A DNA stretch of 64,000 nt from Mycolicibacterium chitae (GCF_900637205.1 NZ_LR134355.1:1736001-1800000), one strand, 5' to 3'; positions 26,181 to 35,378 are shown, numbered from the stretch's first letter. A program made the numbers and translations. The notes: generated from the letters alone by a model not told the origin.

Positions 26181-27431
26181 ATGAGCGATGTTGTTGTGGT
26201 CGGAGCGGGGCCGACGGGTCTGTGGCTGGCGGGGGAACTGCGGCTCGGTGGCGCCGGCGTCACGGTGCTGGAGGAGCGGGAGCGCCGCAATCCCCGCTCG
26301 AAGGCTCTGACCATCCACCCCCGCACGATCGAAATCCTCGACAGCCGCGGAGTGGCGGACCCGTTCTTGGCCGAGGGAATCCGCATCCCCAACGGCCACT
26401 TCGCCGGATTGCCCGACCGGATGGACTTTTCGGTGCTCGAGACGCCGTACCCGTTCACTCTTGCGGTGCCGCAGGCCCGTACAGAGGAGCTGCTCGAAAG
26501 GCGAGCGCGCGATCTCGGTGCGGTCATTCGCCGCGGCTGCCGGGTCACCTCGTTAACAGCCGAGGGTGTCAGGCTGAGCAGCGGAGAGAGGGTCGACGCG
26601 GCCTTTGTCGTGGGGTGCGATGGCACCCGCAGCGTGGTCCGTGAGGCGGCCGGGATCGAGTTCTGCGGAACCGAGGCCACTACGTGGGGTTGGCTGGGTG
26701 ACGTGGTGCTGGCCGCCCCTCCGTCCCAGCTCGGTTCGACGGTGCGCAACGCCGAGGGTTTCGTGATGGTCGTACCACTTCCTGGCGGTCTCCACAGGTT
26801 GGTGGGCAGCGATCCCGCGAGCAACCAATCCGCATACCCGGGAGAACTCACCCTCGAAGTCCTGCGGGAAACGGTGCGCCGGATCGCCGGTACCGACTTC
26901 GGGATGCGCGACGCGGTATGGCTGTCGCGGTTCAGCAATGAAACTCGCCAAGCGACGTCCTATCGACGGGGCAACGTCCTGCTGGCCGGAGACGCCGCCC
27001 ATATGCATTTCCCCGCCGGCGGAGTGGGCATGAACGTCGGCATCCAAGACGCGCACAATCTGGGCTGGAAGCTCGCCGGCGTCGTCACCGGCACGGCGGC
27101 CAGCACACTCCTGGACAGCTACGAGCGGGAACGCCGCCCGGTCGGTGCTGATCTGCTGGAACACACCCGGGCGCAGACGGCCCTCATGACTGCTTTCAGC
27201 CCCGAAGGCGATGCCTTACGGGCCGTGGTCAGCGAGCTCATCGCGACAGTTCCCGACGTGTCGAGGTTTCTGGCGGGCCGGCTTTCGGGCCTCAGCGTCT
27301 CCTACCCCACGGGTCAGCGCGCGCCGAACCTGTCCCTTCCCGACGGGGGAACGCTCTTCGAGCGACTGCGCACCGGAGAGCACGTCGAGACCGACATGGG
27401 CCTGGTGCGCCCCGACGGCCACTTTGCCTGA
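26181..27431 (+). CDS. FAD-dependent aromatic monooxygenase (rifampicin/tetracycline monooxygenase-like), shortened C-terminus
   Basis: A 416-residue group A flavoprotein monooxygenase. It has the Rossmann GAGPTGLWLAGELR (8-21), the DG motif VVGCDGTRSVVREAAG, and the GD motif LLAGDAAHMHFPAGGVGMNVGIQDAHNLGWKL. Sequence character is closest to rifampicin monooxygenases, which use NADPH and O2 to inactivate an antibiotic. The C-terminal thioredoxin-like domain of that family is largely missing: the frame stops at LVRPDGHFA, where the family continues for about 30 residues. I chose ATG 26181 because GGAG lies 6 nt upstream; ATG 26169 is inside operator O2. It is probably induced through the divergent TetR. 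Substrate unknown. Confidence 0.85.
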   Translation: MSDVVVVGAGPTGLWLAGELRLGGAGVTVLEERERRNPRSKALTIHPRTIEILDSRGVADPFLAEGIRIPNGHFAGLPDRMDFSVLETPYPFTLAVPQARTEELLERRARDLGAVIRRGCRVTSLTAEGVRLSSGERVDAAFVVGCDGTRSVVREAAGIEFCGTEATTWGWLGDVVLAAPPSQLGSTVRNAEGFVMVVPLPGGLHRLVGSDPASNQSAYPGELTLEVLRETVRRIAGTDFGMRDAVWLSRFSNETRQATSYRRGNVLLAGDAAHMHFPAGGVGMNVGIQDAHNLGWKLAGVVTGTAASTLLDSYERERRPVGADLLEHTRAQTALMTAFSPEGDALRAVVSELIATVPDVSRFLAGRLSGLSVSYPTGQRAPNLSLPDGGTLFERLRTGEHVETDMGLVRPDGHFA

Positions 27432-27467
27432 CGGATTCGCCGCCGATGCGGCACCGGGAGTGCAAGG

Positions 27468-28940
27468 GTGGTGTCCATGTCTACCGCCGACACCTCCTCC
27501 GAGCAGCAGGGCCGCACGGTATTCGGCCATCCCATCGGCCTGACCAACCTGTTCGGCGTCGAACTGTGGGAACGGTTCTCGTTCTACGGAATGCTGACCA
27601 TCCTCGGCTACTACCTGTACTACTCGGTCACCGACGGCGGCCTGGGCCTGGCGCAGAGCACCGCCACGGGCATCGTCGGCGCCTACGGCGGGTTGGTCTA
27701 CCTGTCGACCGTGCTGGGCGGCTGGATCGCCGACCGGGTGCTCGGCATGGAACGCACGGTGTTCTACGGCGGGATCGTGGTGATGGCCGGGCACATCGCG
27801 CTGGCGGTGCTGCCCGGCATGTCCGGGGTGGGCGTCGGGCTGGTGCTGGTGGCGCTGGGGTCCGGCGCGCTGAAGGCCAACGCGTCCTCGCTTCTGGGCA
27901 CGCTGTACGCGAAGGGTGACCCGCGCGCCGACGGTGGCTTCACCCTGTTCTACCTGGGCATCAACCTGGGCGCGTTCGCCGGGCCGCTGATCACCGGCCT
28001 GCTGCAGACCCGGGTCGGGTTCCACTGGGGCTTCGGCGCGGCCGCGGTCGGCATGGCGCTCGGTCTGGCCCAGTACGTGGTGTTCCGGCGCAACCTCGGC
28101 ACGCACGGCCGCGACGTGCCGAACCCGTTGCCGCGCAGCGCCGTCGGCAAGAGCGTCGCGGTGATCGCCGGGGCCGTCGTCGTCATCGTCGCGGTCGTCG
28201 CGCTGGGCTGGGTGACGCTGGCCAACCTGTCGCAGGCGACCACCCTGGTGATCGCGCTGGCGTCGATCGCCTACTTCGCGATCATGCTGACCAACGCGCG
28301 GGTGACGGCCGTGGAGCGGACCCGGGTGCGCGCGTTCATCCCGCTGTTCGTCGCCAACGCCGTGTTCTGGTCGTTGTTCCAACAGATCTTCACCGTGCTC
28401 GCGGTCTACTCCGACGAGCGGATGAACTGGTCGATCTTCGGCTGGACGGCGCCGTCGAACTGGATCGGTTCCTTCGAACCGGTCTGGATCATCCTGCTCT
28501 CGCCGCTGTTCGCGCTCATGTGGACGCGGCTGAGCAACCGCGCACCGACCACGCCGCGCAAGTTCGCCTACGGCGTCATCGGAATGGGCCTGGCGTTCCT
28601 GTGTTTCGTGCCGCTGGCCGGCACTGAGGGCCGCTCGGTGCCGGTGCTGATCATCGTCGCGATCATGGCCGCCTTCGCGGTCTCGGAGCTGCTGCTCTCA
28701 CCCATCGGGCTGTCGGTGACCACCAAGCTGGCACCCGAGGCGTTCCGCGCGCAGATGATGGCGCTGTACTTCTTCTCGGTCGGCCTCGGTACCGCGATGT
28801 CGGGGGTGTTGGCCGGGTACTACGAGGCCGCCCGCGAGGTCGCCTACTTCGGCATCCTCGGCGCCGTCGCGGTCGTGGTCGGCCTGCTGGTGTTCGCGAT
28901 CGCGCCGTGGATCAGCCGGCACATGGAGGGCGTGCACTAA
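27468..28940 (+). CDS. POT/PTR2-family proton-dependent oligopeptide transporter
   Basis: A 490-residue POT-family transporter that imports di- and tripeptides with protons. The proton-coupling motif ELWERFSFYGMLTILGYYL (the ExxERF signature, about 32-40) is intact. At least 12 hydrophobic helices follow, with GGWIADRVLGMERTVFYGG and FTLFYLGINLGAFAGPL as family landmarks. GTG 27468 has GGGAG 7 nt upstream; ATG 27477 is an alternative. Its stop overlaps the uspC stop on the other strand by 3 nt. Not an operon member on the plus strand: the preceding monooxygenase is 36 nt away and could be cotranscribed. Confidence 0.92.
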   Translation: MVSMSTADTSSEQQGRTVFGHPIGLTNLFGVELWERFSFYGMLTILGYYLYYSVTDGGLGLAQSTATGIVGAYGGLVYLSTVLGGWIADRVLGMERTVFYGGIVVMAGHIALAVLPGMSGVGVGLVLVALGSGALKANASSLLGTLYAKGDPRADGGFTLFYLGINLGAFAGPLITGLLQTRVGFHWGFGAAAVGMALGLAQYVVFRRNLGTHGRDVPNPLPRSAVGKSVAVIAGAVVVIVAVVALGWVTLANLSQATTLVIALASIAYFAIMLTNARVTAVERTRVRAFIPLFVANAVFWSLFQQIFTVLAVYSDERMNWSIFGWTAPSNWIGSFEPVWIILLSPLFALMWTRLSNRAPTTPRKFAYGVIGMGLAFLCFVPLAGTEGRSVPVLIIVAIMAAFAVSELLLSPIGLSVTTKLAPEAFRAQMMALYFFSVGLGTAMSGVLAGYYEAAREVAYFGILGAVAVVVGLLVFAIAPWISRHMEGVH

Positions 28941-30247
28941 CGCGCGGCGGCGGTGTTGGCCGCCTCCTGCGCCTGCCGCAACGCGCGGGGGACCGGCAGC
29001 CGGCCCAGGAACATCTCGTCGAAATACGGTTTGAGCGCGGTGAATCCGGCCGCGAATCCGGTGCCGCCCGGGGCGCTCAGGTGGGGGCCGTCGAGCACGT
29101 CGAAGAACGGGTCGACGTCGACCCCGCGCCGCGCCCAGTAGTCGTGATAGACCCGTTGGGCACTGCGGACCGCCGGAATCGCCGCGCCACCGGCACCGAG
29201 GTAGGAGTTGCCCTCGGTGCTGCCCAGCCAGGCCAGCACCCGCCGCGTCGCTTCGGGGTGCTTGGTCGCCGAATTACCGGCGGCCACAATGCCGTTGGTG
29301 ACGCTGACCCGGCCGGCCGGACCGCGCGGCAGCATCGCCACCCCCCACTCGAAGGGCGCCTGGGCCACGTTGGCCAGGTTGTAGGTGCCCGACTGGAACA
29401 GCGCCATCCGCCCGGCGAGGAACTGGTTGCGGGAGAAGTCGCCGTTGTCGTTGGTGGCCGAGGCCGGCGGGGCCGCGTGATCGGTGTTGATCAGGCCCAC
29501 CAGGTAGTCGAATGCCGTTGCCGACGGCGGATTGTCGAACGTGAACCGGTCGTCGGCGGAGAACGTGCCACCGGCGGAGCCGATGAAGTTCAGGTAGATG
29601 CCCTGCAGGTCGTTGGCGGCGTTGTAACCCCACTGCCGGATCCGGCCGGGGTCGAAGCCCGGTTGCCCGGCGCGGCGGCCCCGCGCGTCGACGGTCAGCC
29701 GCATGGCCAGCGGCCGCAGCGAGTCCGCGGGCGTGCCCCACTCCAACTCGGCGAGGTCGGCCGGGTCGACGCCGGCTTGCGCCAGCAGTTCGGCGTTGTA
29801 GTACAGCGCGATGCCGGCATCGGTCAGCTGGGGTACGCCCCACAGCGTTTGGTCCCGGGTGAACTGGTCGACGACCGCGGGCTCCCAGTCCGGCGACGGT
29901 GTGATGGGCAGCAGCCGTCCGCTGTCGGCGTAGCCGGCGAAGTAGGCGTTGCTGATCCAGAAGATGTCGTCGGCGCTGCCGCCGGCGACGTCGGTGCGCA
30001 GCGAATCGAAGTAGCCGGCGTAGGCGACGACGTCGACCCGCACCTCGATGTCGGGGTTGGCGGCGCTGAACGCGGCCAGCGATTCCCGGTAGGCGGCGGC
30101 GACCTGTTGATCCCACAGCCGCAGCGTGAGCACCGTCCGGCCCGCCGGGGAGGTTTCCCGGCCCAGCCACACCGCCGTCGTCAACAGGCACACGAGCACC
30201 GCGACCACGCCGAGGGCGAACCACGTCGAGAACCGGGGTCTGCTCAT
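28937..30247 (-). CDS. uspC: UspC-like ABC substrate-binding protein
   Basis: A 436-residue extracytoplasmic solute-binding protein of the carbohydrate-uptake family 1 type. An N-terminal hydrophobic segment (FALGVVAVLVCLLTTAVWLG) is followed by LTLRLWDQQVAAAYRESLAAF, DIFWISNAYFAGYADSG and LWGVPQLTDAGIALYYN. No canonical lipobox is seen (the Cys in VLVCLL has Val at -1), so it may be membrane-anchored rather than a lipoprotein. It overlaps uspB by 4 nt and is the last gene of uspABC, the order of Rv2316-Rv2318. M. tuberculosis UspC has been reported to bind amino-sugar-type cell wall components; extending that here is inference. Confidence 0.9.
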   Translation of the reverse strand: MSRPRFSTWFALGVVAVLVCLLTTAVWLGRETSPAGRTVLTLRLWDQQVAAAYRESLAAFSAANPDIEVRVDVVAYAGYFDSLRTDVAGGSADDIFWISNAYFAGYADSGRLLPITPSPDWEPAVVDQFTRDQTLWGVPQLTDAGIALYYNAELLAQAGVDPADLAELEWGTPADSLRPLAMRLTVDARGRRAGQPGFDPGRIRQWGYNAANDLQGIYLNFIGSAGGTFSADDRFTFDNPPSATAFDYLVGLINTDHAAPPASATNDNGDFSRNQFLAGRMALFQSGTYNLANVAQAPFEWGVAMLPRGPAGRVSVTNGIVAAGNSATKHPEATRRVLAWLGSTEGNSYLGAGGAAIPAVRSAQRVYHDYWARRGVDVDPFFDVLDGPHLSAPGGTGFAAGFTALKPYFDEMFLGRLPVPRALRQAQEAANTAAAR

Positions 30248-31059
30248 TTGAGCCCCGTCACGACGATCGAGCGGGTGATGTGGCGTTGGAAGGCCAAGAA
30301 CAGCACGAGCAACGGCACGATCGCGATCGTGGTCGCGGCCATCACCAGCGTCCACTGCGCGTTGTACTGCGACTGCAGACCCGCGGTCGCCACCGTCAAC
30401 ACCCGCCACTGCGACCCGCTGGTGATCACCAGCGGCCACATGAACGAATTCCACTGTGAGACCACGGTGATCAGCGCCAGCGTCACCAGGATCGGCCGCG
30501 ACGACGGCAACACCACGTGCACCAGCACATCGAGGGTGTTGGCGCCGTCGATGCGCGCGGCCCGCTCCAGATCCCGCGGTATCGCGCGGAAGTGCTCGCG
30601 TAGCAGGAAGATCGCATAGGGTGAGCCGAACACGAACGGCAACACCAACGCCCAGAACGTGTTCCGCAGACCCAACTGGGCCATCATCAGATACAGCGGC
30701 ACCACCGTCACCGTGGCCGGCACCATCAGCGTCGCGATGTACACCCAGAACAACGTGTCGCGGCCGGGAAACTCCAACCGCGCGAACGCATACGCTGCCA
30801 GCACCGAGAACGTCAACTGACCCACCAGGATCACCGCGGTCATCAGCGCCGTCACCACCAGCGCGCGGCCGAACCCGAAACCGGCCAGCCCGGAATAGTT
30901 CTCCAGCGTCGGCGGGTCCGGCCACGACAGCGGTGACCCGGTCGCGAACTGTTCCGCCGAGGTGAACGACGTCAGCAGCCCCAGCGAGAACGGCGCCAGC
31001 GTGATCACCGCGCCCACCATCAGGCCCAGGTAGATCAGCCACGATCTAGGTGAGGTCAT
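30244..31059 (-). CDS. uspB: UspB-like ABC sugar transporter permease (MalG type)
   Basis: A 271-residue inner-membrane permease of the MalG type with six helices. The EAA coupling loop reads LERAARIDGANTLDVLVHVVLPSSRP (about 183-208), which docks an ATPase. No ATPase gene is present here; mycobacterial Usp systems probably share an ATPase encoded elsewhere. The ATG at 31059 lies inside the uspA 3' end (14-nt overlap), and its stop overlaps the uspC start by 4 nt, indicating tight translational coupling. It pairs with UspA as a heterodimeric channel. Confidence 0.92.
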   Translation of the reverse strand: MTSPRSWLIYLGLMVGAVITLAPFSLGLLTSFTSAEQFATGSPLSWPDPPTLENYSGLAGFGFGRALVVTALMTAVILVGQLTFSVLAAYAFARLEFPGRDTLFWVYIATLMVPATVTVVPLYLMMAQLGLRNTFWALVLPFVFGSPYAIFLLREHFRAIPRDLERAARIDGANTLDVLVHVVLPSSRPILVTLALITVVSQWNSFMWPLVITSGSQWRVLTVATAGLQSQYNAQWTLVMAATTIAIVPLLVLFLAFQRHITRSIVVTGLK

Positions 31060-31915
31060 AGCTGATCCGTCTCCGGAAATACAGGTGCTGCGCCACGGTG
31101 ATCCCCACCAGGATGACGAACAACACCAGCGCCATCACCGCGGCCCGCCCGATCGCGGCCGCGCCGAACGCCTCGGCGTAGATGCGGTGCGCCACCAGAT
31201 CGGTGCGGTGTTGCGGCCCACCGCCGGTCAGCGCGTACACGGTGTCGAAGACCTGCGCGGCGCTGATGACCCCCGTCACGGCGACGAAGAACAGCGTGGG
31301 CCGCATCATCGGCAGCGTGATCCGCCAGAACCGCTGCCACGACGACGCCCCGTCGATCGTCGCGGCGGCGTGCACCTGCGGCGGAATGGCCAGCATGCCC
31401 GCGACGAAGAACAACGTCGTGTAGCCCACCCCGGACCACACGGTGACCGCCGAGACCACCGGCAGCGCCAGGCCCGGATCGGTCAACCAGTCGATCTGCC
31501 GCCCCAGCACGGTGGCCACCGCGCCGTCGGTGGGCGCCAGGATCCAGCGCCACAGCACCGCGATCGCCAGCGGCGCGCACACCCACGGCAGCACGTACAG
31601 CGTCCGAAACACCCCGCTGCCCGGCAACTCCCGCGCCAGCAGCGCCGCGGCCACCAGACCCAGCGCCATCTGCGTCGGCACCACCAGCGCGATGAACCCC
31701 AGGGTCACCAGCAGCGAGTTGCCGAATACCGGGTCGGTGAGCACCGAGCGCCAATTGTCCAGTCCCACATAGCTGATCGGGCCCAGCAGATCCCAGCGGT
31801 GCAGGCTCAGCCACGCCACCACCAGCATCGGCAGCAGCAGGAACGCCAGCACGCCGAACAGGCTGGGCGCCAACAACGCATAGCCCACTGCGGTGGATCG
31901 TGCGCGCCTGGGCAT
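31046..31915 (-). CDS. uspA: UspA-like ABC sugar transporter permease (MalF type)
   Basis: A 289-residue MalF-type permease, first gene of uspABC. It begins with LLAPSLFGVLAFLLLPMLVVAWLSLHRW, has six helices and an EAA loop with HAAATIDGASSWQRFWRITLPMMRP. The ATG at 31915 is preceded, 6 nt upstream on the minus strand, by TTTAAT and no ribosome binding site, so translation is probably leaderless. Only 30 bp separate it from a divergent PucR-type regulator with its own leaderless-type promoter. Confidence 0.92.
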   Translation of the reverse strand: MPRRARSTAVGYALLAPSLFGVLAFLLLPMLVVAWLSLHRWDLLGPISYVGLDNWRSVLTDPVFGNSLLVTLGFIALVVPTQMALGLVAAALLARELPGSGVFRTLYVLPWVCAPLAIAVLWRWILAPTDGAVATVLGRQIDWLTDPGLALPVVSAVTVWSGVGYTTLFFVAGMLAIPPQVHAAATIDGASSWQRFWRITLPMMRPTLFFVAVTGVISAAQVFDTVYALTGGGPQHRTDLVAHRIYAEAFGAAAIGRAAVMALVLFVILVGITVAQHLYFRRRISYDLT

Positions 31916-31921
31916 GGGGAC

Positions 31922-31939
31922 ATTAAACCTGGATAGGCT
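31922..31939. promoter_or_regulatory. Divergent -10 elements of uspA and the PucR-type gene
   Basis: On the minus strand TTTAAT (complement of 31922-31927) lies 6 nt before the uspA ATG. On the plus strand TAGGCT (31934-31939) lies 6 nt before the GTG at 31946. The -35 regions would fall inside the opposite genes' first codons, so the two promoters should compete for RNA polymerase. Confidence 0.5.
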
Positions 31940-31945
31940 GCGAAG

Positions 31946-33442
31946 GTGATCACCCTCGACCGGCTCGTCAACGTGCTCGGCGGGTACGGCGTGGTCTCGC
32001 GGCTGGGCGCGGTGCCCCGGTCGACCGAACTGCGCAGCGTGGTGCTGCCCGAACCACCCGGCCCCAAGGTGGCCGGCGACGTGCTGCTGGCCCTGGGTGC
32101 GGCCTCGGTGGCCGACGGGATACGGCTGGCGCGCGATGTGGGTGCCACCGCGGTGCTGGTGCGCGCCGACGGCAGCGCCGACGCCGACGACGTCGCCGTC
32201 CTGCAGGTCGAGCCGACGGTGCCGTGGAGCGAGTTGGCCGCGGTGGTCTACGGCCTGGTGCTCGAGGGCCGCGAGACCGAGTCCGGCCGCGGGCCCACCG
32301 ACCTGTTCGCGCTGGCCGACACCCTGGCCGACGCCATCGGCGCGCCGCTGACCATCGAGGACCGCCACTCCAACCTGCTGGCCTACTCCCGCGGGCAGGT
32401 CGACGCCGACCCGGTGCGCACCCAGACCATCCTGGGTCGGCGCGCCCCCGAGTCGCTGCGCCGGCGGTTCGTCGAGCGCGGCGTGTACGCGCGGCTGATG
32501 GCCGGCGAAGATCCGTTTTTCATCCCCGCCGAGGACGAATCCGGGATGCGCGGGCGGATGGTGGTCGCGGTGCGGGTGGGCCGGGAACTGCTGGGATCGG
32601 TGTGGGTGAGCACCCCGCGGACGCTGCGGGGGGCCGCGCGGCGCGCGCTGGCCGACGGGGCCCGCACGGTGGCGCTGCACCTGCTGCGGTCGCGGGCCAG
32701 TGCGGATCTGGAGCGCCAGGTCGAGTCCGAAGCGGTGATCCGGCTGCTGGAGGGCACCCCGGACGCCGCGAGCCTGGCCAGCCGCCTGGGCCTGCCGCCG
32801 GGGTCGCTGCAGGTGATCGCGGTGCGCCCGCGCGCCGAGACCGAACCGCACACCGCGCTGCTGATGGCCTTCGAGCAGGCCACCGCCGGTTTCGGCTGGT
32901 CGCGGCCCGGCCGCAGCGCGGTCGTGGAGAACATCGTCTACACCGTGCTGCCGCTCGACGCCGCCCACGACGCGGCGCGCTCCTGGGTGGCCGCGCTGGC
33001 CGATGCGCTGCCCGAATCGGCCACGCTGTGGGCCGGGATCAGCGGCCCGGCCACCGCCGATGAGCTGGTCGCCGCGCGTCGCGAGGCCGACGAGTGCCTG
33101 GCGCTGCACGAGGCCGCCGGGGGCGATCCGCCCAGGTACGACGAGTGCTGGGACGACATCCTGCTGCAGCGGCTGCGGGCGGCCGCGGGTTCGGGGCGGG
33201 GGCCCACGCGCGGCCCGGTCGCCGAACTCCTCCGCCACGACGAGGACAACGGCACCCGCTTCGTGGTGACGCTGCGGGCCTGGCTGGAGGCCCAGGGGGA
33301 TGCGGCCGGCGCCGCGGAGATCCTCGGCGTGCACGAGAACACCGTGCGTAATCGGTTGCGCAAGCTGATCCGGGTGGCGCGGGTGGATCTCAGCGATCCC
33401 CGCAAACGGATGGCGTTGATGATCGAACTGGCGGCACTCTAG
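31946..33442 (+). CDS. PucR/CdaR-type transcriptional regulator
   Basis: A 498-residue regulator. The N-terminal PucR-like domain (residues 1-110) is followed by a GAF-like sensory segment (IGAPLTIEDRHSNLLAYSRG), a central domain (VIRLLEGTPDAASLASRLGL ... ATLWAGISGPA) and a C-terminal PucR helix-turn-helix (AAEILGVHENTVRNRLRKLIRVARVDL, about 461-487). Starts at GTG 31946 with a -10 TAGGCT 6 nt upstream. The family controls purine, amino-acid or carboxylate catabolism; the next gene, an amino-acid dehydrogenase-like flavoprotein, is the plausible target. The effector is unknown. Confidence 0.88.
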   Translation: MITLDRLVNVLGGYGVVSRLGAVPRSTELRSVVLPEPPGPKVAGDVLLALGAASVADGIRLARDVGATAVLVRADGSADADDVAVLQVEPTVPWSELAAVVYGLVLEGRETESGRGPTDLFALADTLADAIGAPLTIEDRHSNLLAYSRGQVDADPVRTQTILGRRAPESLRRRFVERGVYARLMAGEDPFFIPAEDESGMRGRMVVAVRVGRELLGSVWVSTPRTLRGAARRALADGARTVALHLLRSRASADLERQVESEAVIRLLEGTPDAASLASRLGLPPGSLQVIAVRPRAETEPHTALLMAFEQATAGFGWSRPGRSAVVENIVYTVLPLDAAHDAARSWVAALADALPESATLWAGISGPATADELVAARREADECLALHEAAGGDPPRYDECWDDILLQRLRAAAGSGRGPTRGPVAELLRHDEDNGTRFVVTLRAWLEAQGDAAGAAEILGVHENTVRNRLRKLIRVARVDLSDPRKRMALMIELAAL

Positions 33443-33581
33443 GCGCTGTTGTAACGCCACAATCTGTAGGGTGTTGGTTGTGGGCTGACCACATGAGGTG
33501 TGGTCATCGCTGCCCCATCATGGAAGTAACGACTGTGGGGGACGCAACTACGGGAACTCGACTACCAGGGGAGGTGACACG

Positions 33582-34829
33582 ATGACCGAGCGCATCGACG
33601 GCGGACCACGCTCTGTGGTCGTCGTGGGCGCCGGGATCGTCGGCCTCTCCACCGCGTGGTTCCTGCAGGAACGCGGCATCGAGGTCACCGTCGTCGACCG
33701 CGAGGGTGTGGCCGCCGGTGCCTCCTGGGGTAACGCCGGGTGGATCTCGCCCGCGCTGACCATTCCGCTCAACCAGCCCTCGGTGCTGCGCTACGGCCTC
33801 AAGTCCCTGTTCAGCCGGACGGCGCCGCTGCACATCCCGCTCAGCGCGGACGTCGGTCTGCTGCGGTTCCTGACCAAGTTCGCGCTCAACTGCCGGCGCT
33901 CCCGCACCGACCAGGTGATCCGGGCCAATCTGCCGCTCAACGAGGAGTGCCTCGAGGCCTACGACGTCCTGATCGGCAACGGGGTCGAGGCCCCGCGCAC
34001 CGACGCGGCGATCACCGCGCTGTTCGAGAACGCCGGGCAGGCCAAGGAGTTGCGCCGCGAACTGCAGGACATGCGCGACGCCGGCCAGCACGTCGAGGTC
34101 ACCGAACTGTCGGGTCCGCAACTGCGCGAACGGGTTCCGCTGGCGGCGGACGCGGCCACCGTCGGGCTGGCGGTCGAGCATCAGCGCTACGTCGACCCCG
34201 GGCATTTCGTGACCGCCCTGGGCCGCGCCGTCACCGAGCGCGGCGCCGAGATCCGGGAACTGCGCGTCACCGACATCACGCACTACCGCCGTCAGGCCGC
34301 GGTGCACGCCTTCGGTGGTGAGATGCTGACCGCCGACGCGGTGGTGCTGGCCACCGGTGCCTGGCTGCCCGATCTGACCCACCGGTGGGTGCGCGCCGAA
34401 GTCCGTGCGGGACGGGGCTATTCGTTCACCGTTCCGGTGGCGCGTCCCATCCCCGGCCCGATCTACCTGCCGACCCAGCGGGTCGCGTGCACGCCGTATC
34501 GCGACGGCCTGCGCGTGGCGGGCACCATGGAGTTCCGCGGACCCGACGATCCCATCGACCCGGCGCGGGTGCGCGCGGTCGCCGAATCGGCCGCCCACCT
34601 GCTCGACGGCGTGGACTGGGACCGGATGCACGACGTCTGGGTCGGCCCGCGCCCCGTCACCGCCGACGGCCTGCCGCTGATCGGCCGGCTCGACGACGGA
34701 GTGTTCGTCGCCGGGGGACACGGAATGTGGGGCCTCGCGCATGGCCCTGTCACAGGCCGGCTGCTCGCGGAGCAGATCAGTACCGGCAAACAACCCGACG
34801 CGCTACGGCCCTTCGAGCCGTACCGGTAA
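33582..34829 (+). CDS. FAD-dependent D-amino-acid dehydrogenase-like oxidoreductase
   Basis: A 415-residue DAO-fold flavoprotein of the DadA type. The dinucleotide-binding motif VVVVGAGIVGLSTAWFLQERG (about 12-32) and an AGASWGNAGWISPAL segment near the flavin are typical; the C-terminal LIGRLDDGVFVAGGHGMWGLAHGP closes the FAD site. Such enzymes oxidise D-amino acids to keto acids and feed electrons to the respiratory chain. The ATG at 33582 has GGGGAGG 7 nt upstream. It follows the PucR-type regulator in the same direction, with a 139-nt gap that probably holds its own promoter. Substrate specificity is unknown. Confidence 0.87.
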   Translation: MTERIDGGPRSVVVVGAGIVGLSTAWFLQERGIEVTVVDREGVAAGASWGNAGWISPALTIPLNQPSVLRYGLKSLFSRTAPLHIPLSADVGLLRFLTKFALNCRRSRTDQVIRANLPLNEECLEAYDVLIGNGVEAPRTDAAITALFENAGQAKELRRELQDMRDAGQHVEVTELSGPQLRERVPLAADAATVGLAVEHQRYVDPGHFVTALGRAVTERGAEIRELRVTDITHYRRQAAVHAFGGEMLTADAVVLATGAWLPDLTHRWVRAEVRAGRGYSFTVPVARPIPGPIYLPTQRVACTPYRDGLRVAGTMEFRGPDDPIDPARVRAVAESAAHLLDGVDWDRMHDVWVGPRPVTADGLPLIGRLDDGVFVAGGHGMWGLAHGPVTGRLLAEQISTGKQPDALRPFEPYR

Positions 34830-34841
34830 GCCTCCACCCAC

Positions 34842-34882
34842 GTCGTCAGGGGCGGTGCGATTTGCCACCCGCCCCTGACGAC
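34842..34882. terminator. Strong hairpin after the DadA-like gene
   Basis: GTCGTCAGGGGCGG (34842-34855) and CCGCCCCTGACGAC (34869-34882) are perfect 14-bp arms around a 13-nt loop, 12 nt after the stop, followed by CAGCCTTTCT. It should terminate the upstream gene and lies just before the next gene's ribosome binding site. Confidence 0.75.
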
Positions 34883-34911
34883 AGCCTTTCTATCCCAAGG
34901 AGATTCACACC

Positions 34912-35364
34912 ATGACGACCGCACAACGGATCTGGCTGACACCGGCCGCCCACGAGAAGTTGCAGGAGGAGCTCGAGACCCTGCAGCAGTGGACGGACGA
35001 CAACATCGATTCGTCCGACCAGAACGCTGAGGCGGTCCGGCGCGCCCAGCAGACCCGCATCCAGGAGATCCACGAGATCCTCGGCAACGCCATCGTCGGT
35101 GAGGAACCGCCGAACGACGGCGTCGCCGAGCCCGGCATGGTGCTGACCATCCGCTACGAGGGCAGCGACGACACCGAGGAATTCCTGCTCGGTACCCGCG
35201 GCGCCGATTACGGCGGCATCGAGGTCTACTCGCCGAGCTCGCCGCTGGGCGCGGCCATCAACGGTGCCCGCGTGGGCGACACCCGCAGCTACGAGTTGCC
35301 CAACGGCAGCTCGCAGGACGTCACCCTGCTCAGCGCCGTGCCCTACGGCCTGCGCAAGGACTAG
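34912..35364 (+). CDS. GreA/GreB-family protein
   Basis: A 150-residue protein with the two-part Gre layout: an N-terminal coiled coil (AAHEKLQEELETLQQWTDDN ... AEAVRRAQQTRIQEIHEIL) and a C-terminal GreA/GreB FKBP-like domain (VLTIRYEGSDDTEEFLLGTRG; SPLGAAINGARVGD). The acidic coiled-coil tip that catalyses transcript cleavage in GreA appears poorly conserved, so it may be a Gre-like anti-cleavage or secondary-channel factor; M. tuberculosis has a comparable orphan (Rv3788). AAGGAGA precedes the ATG. It is flanked by strong hairpins on both sides and is therefore a single-gene unit. Confidence 0.82.
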   Translation: MTTAQRIWLTPAAHEKLQEELETLQQWTDDNIDSSDQNAEAVRRAQQTRIQEIHEILGNAIVGEEPPNDGVAEPGMVLTIRYEGSDDTEEFLLGTRGADYGGIEVYSPSSPLGAAINGARVGDTRSYELPNGSSQDVTLLSAVPYGLRKD

Positions 35365-35378
35365 CCGCCATCACGACC

